A stretch of 64,000 bases of DNA from Marivirga sericea (GTDB lineage: Bacteria; Bacteroidota; Bacteroidia; Cytophagales; Cyclobacteriaceae): NCBI RefSeq assembly GCF_900177665.1, contig NZ_FXAW01000001.1, positions 558,001 to 622,000 on the forward strand, written 5' to 3'. The notes beneath the pieces were generated by a model. It did no database searches, was not told the origin of the DNA, and worked only from the letters and a program-made list of their open reading frames with translations. Numbering within the stretch: the first letter of the stretch is position 1; every line of letters begins with the position of its first letter. This document shows, piece by piece, positions 18,113-27,254 of the stretch. Position numbers and translations under genes: made by a program.

Positions 18113-19396
18113 ATGGATTATCTCAGAGGTCTTATCGGATTGCTAGTTTTAGTGGGCTTTGCCTGGCTTTTTTCAGTAAATAAAAAGAAAATTGATTGGC
18201 GACTAGTGCTAATTGGCATTTCATTACAAATTTTATTTGGTGTTTTAATTACTCAAGTAGAATGGATTAAGATCGGTTTTCGAGCAGTAGCAGATGCTTT
18301 TGTAGTTTTTCTTGGATTCTCTGATGCAGGTGCACAATTCCTATTTGGTGATTTAGCTGGAGACACCTTTGGTTACATCTTCGCATTCAAGGTTCTGCCG
18401 ACTGTAATATTTTTCTCTACAGTAACCGCAGGATTGTATTATCTTGGTATTCTGCAAAAAATAGTATTTGGAATAGCATGGGTAATGTCTCGAACTATGC
18501 GATTGTCGGGAGCTGAATCTTTATCTGCTGCTGGTAATATATTTTTAGGCCAAACAGAAGCGCCTTTATTAGTGAGGCCTTTTATTCCCAATATGACACG
18601 TTCCGAATTAATGTGTTTGATGACAGGTGGCATGGCTACTATTGCTGGAGGTGTTTTGGCTGGATTTGTGGCATTTTTGGGCGGAGGGAATCCTGAGGAA
18701 GAAGGGAAATTTGCGGCTTACCTATTAAGCGCCTCCATAATGAATGCTCCAGCAGCGATAGTGATTTCTAAAATTTTGATTCCGGAAACTAATCCAGATG
18801 GAATAGACGATACCTTAAATGTTAGCCAAGACAAATTAGGTGTAAATCTAATTGATGCGCTGTCAAATGGGGCGGCTGAAGGGTTGAAATTAGCTTTAAA
18901 CATAGGAGGGATGCTCTTGGCATTTATAGCTGTTATAGCAGCTATAAATTACTTTTTGGGTAATATGATTGGCGAATTAACTGGACTCAACGCATTTGTA
19001 GCGAGTTCTACCAATAATACGTTTGATAGCCTAAGCTTAGAATATTTATTAGGACAGATTTTTAGATTGTTCGCTTTCGCGATGGGAGTAGAGTGGAGCG
19101 AAACCTTAGCAGTTGGTAGTTTGATTGGTCAAAAAACCGCCATTAACGAATTTGTGGCTTACCTTGGACTAGCGGATATGAAAGCTGAAGGTATACTAAG
19201 CAATAAATCAATCGTGATTTCTACTTATGCTTTGTGTGGATTTTCAAATTTTAGCTCTATAGCAATTCAAATAGGAGGGATAGGAGGAATGGCACCCAAC
19301 CAAGGCAATCTTTCAAAATTAGGATTAAGAGCATTGATGGCAGCTACCTTAGCTTGCATGATGACTGCTACAATTGCTGGTTCTTTCGTAGAGTAA
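18113..19396 (+). CDS. NupC-type concentrative nucleoside transporter
   Basis: A 427-residue inner-membrane protein of normal bacterial CNT length with 8-10 hydrophobic segments. The family signature is GAESLSAAGNIFLGQTEAPLLVRPF, followed by MTGGMATIAGGVLAGFVAFL and SASIMNAPAAIVISKIL. CNT proteins import nucleosides with sodium or protons. The C-terminal half carries the second conserved block (KTAINEFVAYL, STYALCGFSNFSSIAIQIGG). A TAATTTTG element (17984-17991) about 120 bp upstream may be its promoter, and an 11-codon ORF (18069-18104) lies in the leader. It appears monocistronic. Confidence 0.93.
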   Translation: MDYLRGLIGLLVLVGFAWLFSVNKKKIDWRLVLIGISLQILFGVLITQVEWIKIGFRAVADAFVVFLGFSDAGAQFLFGDLAGDTFGYIFAFKVLPTVIFFSTVTAGLYYLGILQKIVFGIAWVMSRTMRLSGAESLSAAGNIFLGQTEAPLLVRPFIPNMTRSELMCLMTGGMATIAGGVLAGFVAFLGGGNPEEEGKFAAYLLSASIMNAPAAIVISKILIPETNPDGIDDTLNVSQDKLGVNLIDALSNGAAEGLKLALNIGGMLLAFIAVIAAINYFLGNMIGELTGLNAFVASSTNNTFDSLSLEYLLGQIFRLFAFAMGVEWSETLAVGSLIGQKTAINEFVAYLGLADMKAEGILSNKSIVISTYALCGFSNFSSIAIQIGGIGGMAPNQGNLSKLGLRALMAATLACMMTATIAGSFVE

Positions 19397-19561
19397 GTTG
19401 CGAATTATGCTGCATGAAGAAATTGATTTTCAAAAGGGACAATTAAAGCCAGAATTTGTATTGATTTCCATAATTTTTGACGATTTTTAATACAGAATTA
19501 TAGGTTGATTTATGTGGAATTATTAAATTGATCATGTTATATCACTTCTAAAAATCCATTC

Positions 19562-20962
19562 ATGAAAAAGCTATTGACCCTTGCGATTTTAATTTTTGTT
19601 TCGTTCTCTTTACTATCTCAAAATATTGAGGGGAAATGGCAAGGATTACTTAAGGTACAGGGAATAGAGCTCACCATTGTATTCAATATTTCAGAGCAAG
19701 GAGATACATTAGTCGCTACGATGGATAGTCCGGATCAAGGGGCTTTCGGTTTGGCAGTTCAAGAAGTTTCTTTTGAAAATAACCAATTAGGTCTTGGTAT
19801 GAATATGCCAGCTATTCAATACGATGGTAGCCTTAATGAAGATGGAGAAATTCAGGGTACTTTTAAGCAAGGGGGCGGTGAGATCCCTTTAGTACTGGTA
19901 AAAAATGAAATACAGAAATCGAAATTAAATAGACCTCAGAACCCCGAAGAGCCATTTTATTACCTAAGTAAAGAAATAACGTTTGAAAATGAAGCAGCAG
20001 GAATTAAGCTTGCAGGTACTTTAACAATGCCTGCTGAAGGCAATCGTTTTCCGGCTGTGGTTTTGATAAGTGGGAGTGGCCCCCAAGATAGAAATGAAGC
20101 TTTACTTGGCCATAAACCGTTTTTAGTCTTGTCTGATTACTTGACCAGACAAGGAATAGCAGTATTGCGTTTTGATGATAGAGGAACAGCTGAATCAGGT
20201 GGTGATTTCAATAAAGCGACTTCTGCTGATTTCAAAACAGATGTTGCAGCAGCTGTGGAATATTTGAAGAATCGAGATGAGATTGATTTAGATCATATTG
20301 GGTTGATTGGACATAGCGAAGGTGGACTTATTGCTTCTATGCTGGCTGCGGAATCTAAAGATGTAGCATTTGTGATTTTAATGGCAGGCCCTGGCATAAG
20401 GGGAGATAAGTTGCTCTTAAAACAAGCTGAATTGATTGGAAAAGCAGCAGGTATGAGTGATGCAGATTTACGAAAAGCAAGAGAGTTTAATCAAGGGGCA
20501 TATGATATAGTGGTAAATACTATTAATGAAAAAACCGTTAAAGAAGATTTGAAAAAATATCTTGAAGAATCGGTTGCTAAAAATCCTGAATTGGCAAGTG
20601 CAAATGGCTTAAAGGAGCAAGTATTTGTCGACCAGATTTTGAGTCAATTGACTAGTCCCTGGATGATATTTTTTATGAACTATGATCCAGCCGAAGCTTT
20701 GAGAAAAGTAAATGTTCCCCTGCTAGCCATCATTGGGGAGAAGGATTTGCAAGTGCCTGCAGATCTCAATTTGAAAGCCATTGAAAAAGCTTTAGAAGCG
20801 GGAGGAAATGAACACTATACCGTAAAGAAAATGCCCGATCTTAATCACTTATTTCAGGAAGCTGAGACAGGCGCGCCCATTGAGTATGCTAGTATTGAGC
20901 AGACGATAGCACCAGAAGCACTGAATTTGATGAGTAGCTGGATTTTGGAACAACTCAAATAA
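19562..20962 (+). CDS. Exported alpha/beta hydrolase (EstD-like esterase)
   Basis: A 466-residue protein with a signal peptide (about 1-19, ending LLSQN). An N-terminal beta domain (about 20-115, GKWQGLLKVQGIELTIVFNI) is typical of this hydrolase group. The hydrolase core has LISGSGPQDRNE (oxyanion region), FDDRGTAESGG, the nucleophile elbow GHSEGG with Ser252, the acid strand LAIIGEKDLQVP and the histidine in MPDLNHLFQEA. Family members are carboxylesterases or peptidase-S9-like; the natural substrate is unknown. It is probably periplasmic and lies alone between two other metabolic genes on the same strand. Confidence 0.88.
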   Translation: MKKLLTLAILIFVSFSLLSQNIEGKWQGLLKVQGIELTIVFNISEQGDTLVATMDSPDQGAFGLAVQEVSFENNQLGLGMNMPAIQYDGSLNEDGEIQGTFKQGGGEIPLVLVKNEIQKSKLNRPQNPEEPFYYLSKEITFENEAAGIKLAGTLTMPAEGNRFPAVVLISGSGPQDRNEALLGHKPFLVLSDYLTRQGIAVLRFDDRGTAESGGDFNKATSADFKTDVAAAVEYLKNRDEIDLDHIGLIGHSEGGLIASMLAAESKDVAFVILMAGPGIRGDKLLLKQAELIGKAAGMSDADLRKAREFNQGAYDIVVNTINEKTVKEDLKKYLEESVAKNPELASANGLKEQVFVDQILSQLTSPWMIFFMNYDPAEALRKVNVPLLAIIGEKDLQVPADLNLKAIEKALEAGGNEHYTVKKMPDLNHLFQEAETGAPIEYASIEQTIAPEALNLMSSWILEQLK

Positions 20963-21084
20963 GAAGTTCGATGAAATCAGACTTCAGTTATGTGTGTTTT
21001 TTTTGTAAAATCAACTCTATATAGCTCAACTTTTTGACTCAGATCCGTTGGAAAAGGACTAGTTCATTAAAAAGAAAAGAGTAG

Positions 21085-22092
21085 ATGAAGGCTTTACAAA
21101 TCACAGGCTACGGAGAAATAGCCAAAAACGTTGAAATTAGAGAAGTTGAGAATCCCCGAATTGAAGATGACCAAGTACTGATTGAAGTTCATGCAGCTAG
21201 CATTAATCCAGTTGATTATAAAATTATCGAGGGGGCAATGAGAAATATTCAAAAACTGTCTTTTCCTGCAGCAATTGGTTTTGATGTCGCAGGCACAGTT
21301 AAGGACAAGGGAACTAATGTATCTGATTTTAATATTGGAGACGAAGTTTTCGCTAGAGTTCCTACTCATTCACCTGGAACCTTTGCGGAAATGGTAGCAG
21401 TGGACCATCAGGCTGTTTGTCAAAAACCATCAAATCTATCTTTTGTTGAAGCTGCTAGTATTCCGTTAGTTGGGCTGACAAGTGTTCAAGCATTTCAAAA
21501 AGCCAATCTAAAAGCGGGAAATAAAGTATTGATTCATGCGGGCTCAGGAGGAGTAGGCTCCTTTGCTGTTCAGTACGCAAAAGCTCAAGGAGCATATGTA
21601 TATACCACCACAAGCACCAAAAATGTTGAATGGGTAAAAGATTTAGGTGCTGATAGAGTAATTGATTATAAAAAGGAAGATTATCGTGAAATTGCAAAAA
21701 ATGTTGATGTCGTGTATGATACGCTTGGCGGAAATTACACTAAAGAAGCATTAGAAATTCTCAAGCAAGGGGGTAGAGTGGTAAGCATTGCCGGAGATCC
21801 TGATAATGAAACCGCAAAGGAGTTAGGGCTGAATGGCTTGATTCGATTTCTTATGAAGCTGAAGAGATTTAAACTTGATCAATTAGTTAAAGATAAAAAT
21901 GCTTATTATAAATTTGTAATGATGCATGCTGATGGAGCTCAATTGAATGATTTAAAAGAGCTTATTGAAAACCGCTATATTTCAGCAATTATAGACCAAG
22001 AGTATCCTTTTTCTAAGGCTATTGATGACTTAGAGCATGTTAAAAATGGGCATACTAAAGGTAAGGTCGTGCTAAATATGAAATTATCTTAA
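21085..22092 (+). CDS. Zinc-free NADP-dependent alcohol dehydrogenase / quinone oxidoreductase family
   Basis: A 335-residue cytosolic medium-chain dehydrogenase/reductase. It shows the GroES-like N-terminus (VLIEVHAASINPVDYKIIEG, GFDVAGTVKDKG, FNIGDEVFAR), the Rossmann motif AGSGGVGSFAVQYAKAQGA and the ALEILKQGGRVVSIAG segment. The cysteines that bind zinc in alcohol dehydrogenases are absent, which places it with quinone or enone reductases. It would use NADPH to reduce a quinone or an alpha,beta-unsaturated carbonyl; the exact substrate is not readable from sequence. Confidence 0.9.
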   Translation: MKALQITGYGEIAKNVEIREVENPRIEDDQVLIEVHAASINPVDYKIIEGAMRNIQKLSFPAAIGFDVAGTVKDKGTNVSDFNIGDEVFARVPTHSPGTFAEMVAVDHQAVCQKPSNLSFVEAASIPLVGLTSVQAFQKANLKAGNKVLIHAGSGGVGSFAVQYAKAQGAYVYTTTSTKNVEWVKDLGADRVIDYKKEDYREIAKNVDVVYDTLGGNYTKEALEILKQGGRVVSIAGDPDNETAKELGLNGLIRFLMKLKRFKLDQLVKDKNAYYKFVMMHADGAQLNDLKELIENRYISAIIDQEYPFSKAIDDLEHVKNGHTKGKVVLNMKLS

Positions 22093-22122
22093 TAATCGGA
22101 CAAAAGCACGGAATTCACCCCT

Positions 22123-22791
22123 TTAATTAGCCTTACCCGTTTCAAGGAGAAAGCGATTAGGATCAGGACATAGTTTTATGAAATGTTCTAGTTCAGAGGG
22201 GGCACAAACACCAGGAAAGTCGCCTGATTTAGAAAGCATATCTGAAATTACCTGAAAGTGCACATGTGGGGGCCAATCTCCGTTTTCTGGGAAAGGCCCT
22301 AACTCACTAAATTTTTGACCTTTTTTGAGGTTGTCACCAATTTTTAAGTTTTCTAAGCTAGCCAAGCTTAAATGACCGTAAAGTGTATAGAATACTTTAT
22401 CTTCAAATTCATGTTCTAGTATGATAGTGGGTCCATAATCTCCAAAGTTATTGTTATTAGCAAAGCTATGCACTTTGGCATCTAATGGAGCATATAGGGA
22501 ATGGAAAGCTTCGCACCAAACATCAACACCCAAGTGCATACACCGTGATTCGCCTTGTTGAAAATGCGTGCTCCGTTGATAAATCATGCGATTTTCTAAA
22601 TAGCCACCATGACCGTACTGTTTCCCCTTTTGTTTTAAGAAATCAAAAACATAATCATTAAAACTGGAAGTTGATTGCAAATCAAGCACTCTCAATTCTG
22701 CATTTTGATTAGAAAAATCTAGCAATAAACTATTTTTTTCATTTAACCATTTACCCATAATGGGAAAAATGTATTTTGAATCAATATTCAT
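22123..22791 (-). CDS. M23-family peptidase-like protein lacking an export signal
   Basis: A LytM/M23 domain is present: CMHLGVDVWC (zinc ligands in HxxxD), LYAPLDAKVHSFANN, HVHFQVIS (HxH) and YTLYGHLSLASLENLKIGD. M23 enzymes cut peptidoglycan cross-bridges, but this protein has no signal peptide. Related stand-alone domains are found fused to class-III aminotransferases, so a cytosolic role is possible. The start is placed at the ATG 22789-22791 (MNIDSKYIF, 222 residues): the 15 codons upstream overlap the terminator hairpin of pckA and look non-coding. The protein ends with a cysteine-containing segment (CAPSEL...LCPDPNRFLL). Confidence 0.8.
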   Translation of the reverse strand: MNIDSKYIFPIMGKWLNEKNSLLLDFSNQNAELRVLDLQSTSSFNDYVFDFLKQKGKQYGHGGYLENRMIYQRSTHFQQGESRCMHLGVDVWCEAFHSLYAPLDAKVHSFANNNNFGDYGPTIILEHEFEDKVFYTLYGHLSLASLENLKIGDNLKKGQKFSELGPFPENGDWPPHVHFQVISDMLSKSGDFPGVCAPSELEHFIKLCPDPNRFLLETGKAN

Positions 22792-22800
22792 AAGGAATTC

Positions 22801-22841
22801 TGATAAAACAAAACTGCCGTGAGCAATAACTCTCACGGCAG
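22801..22841 (-). terminator. Rho-independent terminator of pckA
   Basis: Read on the minus strand, a perfect 10-bp stem CTGCCGTGAG / CTCACGGCAG with an 8-nt loop is followed by TTTTGTTTT. It lies 28 bp after the pckA stop and just before the M23 gene. Confidence 0.85.
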
Positions 22842-22869
22842 CATAATTTAACTTAACTGAAAAAAACTA

Positions 22870-24492
22870 CTATACCTTAGACAAATTTGCTTTTGGAGCG
22901 CCAGCCATGATTTCTTCATTTGCAAAATCTTCAAATTTCTTGAAATTAGCATTGAATTCATTGGCAAGCTTATTCGCCATTTCGTAATATCCTTTATCAT
23001 TTTTCCATGTTTCTCTAGGGCTCAAAACCTCAGATGGAACATCGGGACAGGTAGCAGGAATTGAACAACCAAAAATGGAATGATTTCTATAACCTACTTC
23101 ATCCAAGCCGCCATTTAGAGCAGCGGTAATCATAGCTCTGGTATATTTTAATTTCATTCGAGAACCGACTCCATATGGTCCACCAGACCAGCCTGTATTA
23201 ATCAACCAAACAGTTACTTGCTGTTCATCCATTTTCTTACCTAACATTTCTGCATATTGGGTAGGGTGCAATGGAAGGAACGGAGCTCCGAAACAAGCGC
23301 TGAAAACTGTTTGCGGTTCTGTAACACCTGCCTCTGTTCCCGCTACTTTAGCAGTATAACCCGAAATAAAATGATACATGGCTTGACCTTTTGAAAGCTT
23401 AGATATAGGAGGTAAAACTCCGTAAGCATCACAAGTCAAAAAGAAAATATTTTTTGGGATCCCACCTATAGATGGGGTAACAGCGTTATCTATATGGTGA
23501 ATTGGATAAGCTGTTCTAGTATTTTGAGTTACCTCTGTATTTTCATAATCCACAGTTCTGCTTCCTGGAACAAATCGAGTATTCTCAACAATAGCTCCGA
23601 ATTTGATAGCTCTGAAAATTTGAGGTTCTTTTTCTTCCGTTAAGTCGATGGTTTTAGCATAACATCCACCTTCGAAATTAAACACCCCATTTTCAGTCCA
23701 ACCATGCTCGTCATCGCCAATCAACCCTCTGTTTTCATCAGCAGACAAAGTTGTTTTTCCTGTACCCGACAAACCAAAGAAAATGGCAGTATCACCATCT
23801 GCTTTTTCGCTCATATTTGCCGAGCAGTGCATAGAAAGGACATTGTGGTCAGTTGGTAAGGTGAAGTTTAAAACAGAGAAAATTCCCTTTTTCATTTCTC
23901 CAGCGTAGCCTGTTCCTCCAATTAAGATAATGTTTTTTGAGAAATTAACAATTGCGAAGTTTTTCTGACGAGTACCGTCTACTTCAGGGTCTGCTTCAAA
24001 TTCAGGAGCATTGATAATAGTGAAGGTCGGTTCGAAAGTCTCTAATTTATATTTTTCCGGCCTAAGGAACATATTATAGCAAAATAAATTATGCCATGCC
24101 TGGGTATTCACTACCCTTAAATTCAGACGATATGTTTTATCAGCACCGGCATAAGCATCTCTCACGTACACTTTTTTGTTTTCCAGAAATTTGAGCATCT
24201 TTTCATGCAGTGCATCAAATTTGGCCTCATCGAATGGAATGTTAATATCACCCCACCATACAGTATCTTTTGTTTTCTCATCTTTTACGATGAATTTATC
24301 CTTGGGAGAGCGACCCGTAAACTTGCCAGTATCACACATTAAAGCGCCCGTATCAGTGAGTACCCCTTCTTTATTGGCCAGAGCGTGTTCTGTTAATTCA
24401 GCAGGGCTAAGGTTCCAATAAGCTTCGGCTACATTTTTTAAACCCAGGCTTTCTAAACCGGATTTAGCGGACTTTAATCCAAATTCCTTCAT
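22870..24492 (-). CDS. pckA: Phosphoenolpyruvate carboxykinase (ATP)
   Basis: A 540-residue cytosolic enzyme of the ATP-dependent PEPCK family, catalysing oxaloacetate + ATP to PEP + CO2 (gluconeogenesis). It shows TGRSPKDKFIV, the PEPCK-specific NIILIGGTGYAGEMKKGIFSV segment, the P-loop GLSGTGKTTLS (about residues 236-246), IGDDEHGW and the substrate arginine region TRFVPGSRTVDYENT. It is monocistronic: a TAACTTTG element lies about 40 bp upstream and a strong terminator follows. Gluconeogenesis suits an organism living on proteins and peptides, consistent with the peptide transporter and proteases in the window. Confidence 0.98.
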   Translation of the reverse strand: MKEFGLKSAKSGLESLGLKNVAEAYWNLSPAELTEHALANKEGVLTDTGALMCDTGKFTGRSPKDKFIVKDEKTKDTVWWGDINIPFDEAKFDALHEKMLKFLENKKVYVRDAYAGADKTYRLNLRVVNTQAWHNLFCYNMFLRPEKYKLETFEPTFTIINAPEFEADPEVDGTRQKNFAIVNFSKNIILIGGTGYAGEMKKGIFSVLNFTLPTDHNVLSMHCSANMSEKADGDTAIFFGLSGTGKTTLSADENRGLIGDDEHGWTENGVFNFEGGCYAKTIDLTEEKEPQIFRAIKFGAIVENTRFVPGSRTVDYENTEVTQNTRTAYPIHHIDNAVTPSIGGIPKNIFFLTCDAYGVLPPISKLSKGQAMYHFISGYTAKVAGTEAGVTEPQTVFSACFGAPFLPLHPTQYAEMLGKKMDEQQVTVWLINTGWSGGPYGVGSRMKLKYTRAMITAALNGGLDEVGYRNHSIFGCSIPATCPDVPSEVLSPRETWKNDKGYYEMANKLANEFNANFKKFEDFANEEIMAGAPKANLSKV

Positions 24493-24531
24493 TTTTGTAT
24501 GTTTTTGCTAGGTATAACATGGTTTGGTTGG

Positions 24532-24539
24532 CAAAGTTA
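24532..24539 (-). promoter_or_regulatory. TAACTTTG -7 element of pckA
   Basis: A perfect TAnnTTTG match on the minus strand, 39 bp before the pckA ATG. No convincing -33 TTG is seen at the expected spacing. Confidence 0.5.
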
Positions 24540-24715
24540 AAGAATTTACTTTGCTTAAAAAGTAATTTTTTAATCATTTACAAATGTTTAGATAGTGTAT
24601 AAAATACACTTTCTATGGAAAATAGGACCGATTATCAAATCCGATTTGTTTTAATGAAAAGCCCGTATTAGCTTTAGCATTTCGATTTTTAATTTTAAGT
24701 TAACTTATAGATAAT

Positions 24716-26218
24716 ATGAATTCCGAAAAAACTTTTTTTGGTCACCCAAGAGGATTGGCAACTTTGTTTTTCACTGAATTTTGGGAACGCTTTAGTTATT
24801 ATGGAATGCGTGCCCTTCTAGTACTTTTTCTGGTTGATTCCATTGAAACGGGCGGTTTTGGTCTAGATGATAAATCGGCTAATGCTATTTACGGTCTATA
24901 TACTATGTTTGTATATTTACTAGCCTTACCTGGCGGATGGTTGGCTGATAGGTTTTTCGGTTTACAAAAGTCAGTATGGTATGGTGGAATAATCATTGCC
25001 TGCGGCCATTTTTCTATGGCAATTCCCACGGAAGAATTCTTCTTTATCGGATTAATTTTAATTGTGATTGGTACTGGATTATTGAAGCCTAATATCAGTA
25101 GCATAGTAGGAGGTCTTTATAAAGATGATGAACCAGCCAGAAGAGATGCTGGTTTTTCTATTTTTTATATGGGGATAAATTTAGGAGCTGTTATTGCCCC
25201 TTTAATCACTGGTTATTTGGGTGAAACCATTAACTGGCATTTAGGTTTTGCAGCTGCAGGTTTTGGAATGTTATTAGGGGTAATCCAATATAGGATTTCA
25301 TCAAAAACCTTAGGTAGCATTGGAGCTCAACCTGAAGGATTTGACCCAGCGAATGAAAAGCAAATAGCTTTTAGAAAGAAAGTGAAGTTGGGTTTATTTG
25401 CCTTTTTAGTGGCATTGATTATCCTTGTTCTATTGACCACTTTTGGCTACATTAATATTGATGTGGTGAGTGTTGCTGAGGTAGCATTTTATGTAGTTGC
25501 AGCTGTATTAGTACTGTTTTTTGCAGCAATTTTTTTATTTGGCGGACTCAATAAAGATGAAAAGAAAAAAATATGGGCAATTGCTATTTTGTTAATTTTC
25601 TCAGCTGTTTTTTGGTCAGGTTTTGAACAAGCTGGTTCTTCTTTAAATTTATTTGCCGAAAGATATACGGATCGCTTTATAGGTGGATGGGAAATGCCAG
25701 CTTCTTTCTTGCAAAGTATTAATCCAACTTTTATAATTATATTATCACCTGTTTTTGGTTGGTTTTGGATACAGTTAGCAAAAAGAAATCTTAATCCAAG
25801 CATTCCATTAAAATTTGCTTTTGGACTCATTTTCTTAGGGTTAGGTTTCGCAACTATGATCTTTGCATCTTATTTGCTATTATCAGCGGATAAGGTATTA
25901 CCTACATGGCTGTTAATAACCTATTTCTTACACACAACGGGTGAATTGTTCTTAAGTCCGGTGGGCTTGAGTGCAGTAACTAAATTAGCACCTAAACGAT
26001 TGGTTGGTCAAATGATGGGTGCATGGTTCATGTCTGTTGCTTTTGGTAATTTAATTGCTGGATTGGTAGCAGGTGAATTTGATAAAAATGCAATTGCTGA
26101 AGACCCAAGTTTGTTACCCGATATTTTTCAATTCATCACGATATTTATTGTTGGTGCAGGTATAATAGCTTTAATATTTACACCATTAATTAGAAAATTA
26201 ACTGGAAATGTTCATTAA
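24716..26218 (+). CDS. POT-family proton-coupled peptide transporter
   Basis: A 500-residue major-facilitator protein of the PTR2/POT family. The proton-coupling motif is in helix 1 (FFTEFWERFSYYGMRALLVLFL, the ExxERFxYYG signature), followed by GGWLADRFFG and the second signature FSIFYMGINLGAVIAPLITGYLGE. About 14 transmembrane segments are visible. It imports di- and tripeptides with protons across the inner membrane. The FGFEQAG-like segment (SGFEQAGSSLNLFA) in the C-terminal half is also typical. It appears monocistronic; the next gene starts 101 bp downstream. Confidence 0.94.
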   Translation: MNSEKTFFGHPRGLATLFFTEFWERFSYYGMRALLVLFLVDSIETGGFGLDDKSANAIYGLYTMFVYLLALPGGWLADRFFGLQKSVWYGGIIIACGHFSMAIPTEEFFFIGLILIVIGTGLLKPNISSIVGGLYKDDEPARRDAGFSIFYMGINLGAVIAPLITGYLGETINWHLGFAAAGFGMLLGVIQYRISSKTLGSIGAQPEGFDPANEKQIAFRKKVKLGLFAFLVALIILVLLTTFGYINIDVVSVAEVAFYVVAAVLVLFFAAIFLFGGLNKDEKKKIWAIAILLIFSAVFWSGFEQAGSSLNLFAERYTDRFIGGWEMPASFLQSINPTFIIILSPVFGWFWIQLAKRNLNPSIPLKFAFGLIFLGLGFATMIFASYLLLSADKVLPTWLLITYFLHTTGELFLSPVGLSAVTKLAPKRLVGQMMGAWFMSVAFGNLIAGLVAGEFDKNAIAEDPSLLPDIFQFITIFIVGAGIIALIFTPLIRKLTGNVH

Positions 26219-26319
26219 AATATTTCCAATCAAATCATATTATTATTATATTTTATCAAATAATAATTGTAATTTGACCAGAGAATGTACTTTAAATCAT
26301 TAATTCTCATTTGGTAATA

Positions 26320-26856
26320 ATGATAGATACCTTAAAAAAGTTTAAAAACCTCGAGGAAAGTGAAGAATTATTGCTGGCTTATCAGGGAATTATTACTGAT
26401 AGTTTGACTAATAATTTACTGACTTTAGCTGAAAATAAATTAGCTATGGTAGAGTATAATTCACGAATTAAAAAGAAGGTTTTTAATATTTTAGTAGAGG
26501 TTTTGCAGAATATTTATCATAATCAAGAAGAAATTAGAAATTCTACATTTCAAGAGATACTAGTTATGGTTGTGAAAACGTCATCTTCTTATGAAATAAT
26601 TTCGGGAAATTATATAGATCAAAAAAACAAAAGTCTCCTTAAAAAGCGCATTGAAGAAATTAACCAGTTGACAAATGATGAACTGAGAACTAAGTATAGA
26701 AGTAAGTTAGATGAGGGCGTGTTTTCTGATAAAGGGAGAGCAGGTCTTGGAATAATGGATATGGTAAGAAAATCTGGTCGGCCTTTGCAGTTTGGATTTA
26801 AAACCATAGACGATAATTACGCATATTTCAGTTTGCAAGTGACTATAAAACATTAA
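26320..26856 (+). CDS. SiaB-family protein kinase
   Basis: A 178-residue GHKL/HATPase-fold protein of the SiaB type. It has an N-box-like helix (VFNILVEVLQNIYHNQEE) and the ATP-lid glycine motif GRAGLGIMDMVRKSG. SiaB kinases phosphorylate the partner SiaC, which acts as a switch protein. The start is the ATG at 26320; an in-frame TTG nine bases earlier only adds MVI. It is the first gene of a three-gene operon (11 bp to siaC, then 6 bp to a coiled-coil membrane protein). Proteobacterial operons add a PP2C phosphatase (SiaA) and a diguanylate cyclase (SiaD), neither of which is adjacent here. Confidence 0.85.
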   Translation: MIDTLKKFKNLEESEELLLAYQGIITDSLTNNLLTLAENKLAMVEYNSRIKKKVFNILVEVLQNIYHNQEEIRNSTFQEILVMVVKTSSSYEIISGNYIDQKNKSLLKKRIEEINQLTNDELRTKYRSKLDEGVFSDKGRAGLGIMDMVRKSGRPLQFGFKTIDDNYAYFSLQVTIKH

Positions 26857-26867
26857 GAAAAAACACT

Positions 26868-27248
26868 ATGGATGCTTATTACTTAGAGGCGACACCTAAG
26901 ACACCTAAACTTGATTTTAATCCGGCTGCAGAGACCTTTTTAATATCTGGTAGGTCGATTCCAGAAAATTCTATCGAGTTTTATAAGCCATTGCTCGATT
27001 GGTTGGATAAATATGTTCAAAATCCACTGGAATCTACTACTTTTGAGATTAAATTGGAATATTTTAACACCAGCTCCTCTAAATGTTTGGTAGAGATATT
27101 CCGAAAGCTTGAACGAATCAATGCAGATGGGAATTCTATTACCATTGACTGGTACTACGAAGAAGAAGACGAAGATATGGAAGAATCTGGTGAGGACTTC
27201 AAGCAAATCATTAAAGTGCCATTTAGAATGGTAGAAATAAAGGAATAA
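26868..27248 (+). CDS. SiaC-family regulatory phosphoprotein (DUF1987)
   Basis: A 126-residue single-domain protein. Conserved segments are PKLDFNPAAETFLISGRSIPENSIEFYKPLLDWL and FEIKLEYFNTSSSKCLVEIF. The YFNTSSSK stretch contains the serine/threonine phosphorylated by SiaB in this family. It ends with an acidic loop (YYEEEDEDMEESGEDFK). In studied systems, unphosphorylated SiaC binds and activates the diguanylate cyclase SiaD; here it lies between the kinase gene and a coiled-coil membrane protein, which is its most likely target. Domain assignment is firm; the target is inferred. Confidence 0.9.
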   Translation: MDAYYLEATPKTPKLDFNPAAETFLISGRSIPENSIEFYKPLLDWLDKYVQNPLESTTFEIKLEYFNTSSSKCLVEIFRKLERINADGNSITIDWYYEEEDEDMEESGEDFKQIIKVPFRMVEIKE

Positions 27249-27254
27249 GAGCAT

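Noticed and set aside
22792-22836. Longer N-terminus of the M23 protein starting MRVIAHGS
   Set aside because: These codons fall in the perfect terminator stem of pckA, and the ATG at 22791 gives a normal start.
25489-25830. 113-codon antisense frame in the peptide transporter gene
   Set aside because: The plus strand encodes conserved POT helices; the antisense frame is low-complexity Lys/Pro-rich sequence.
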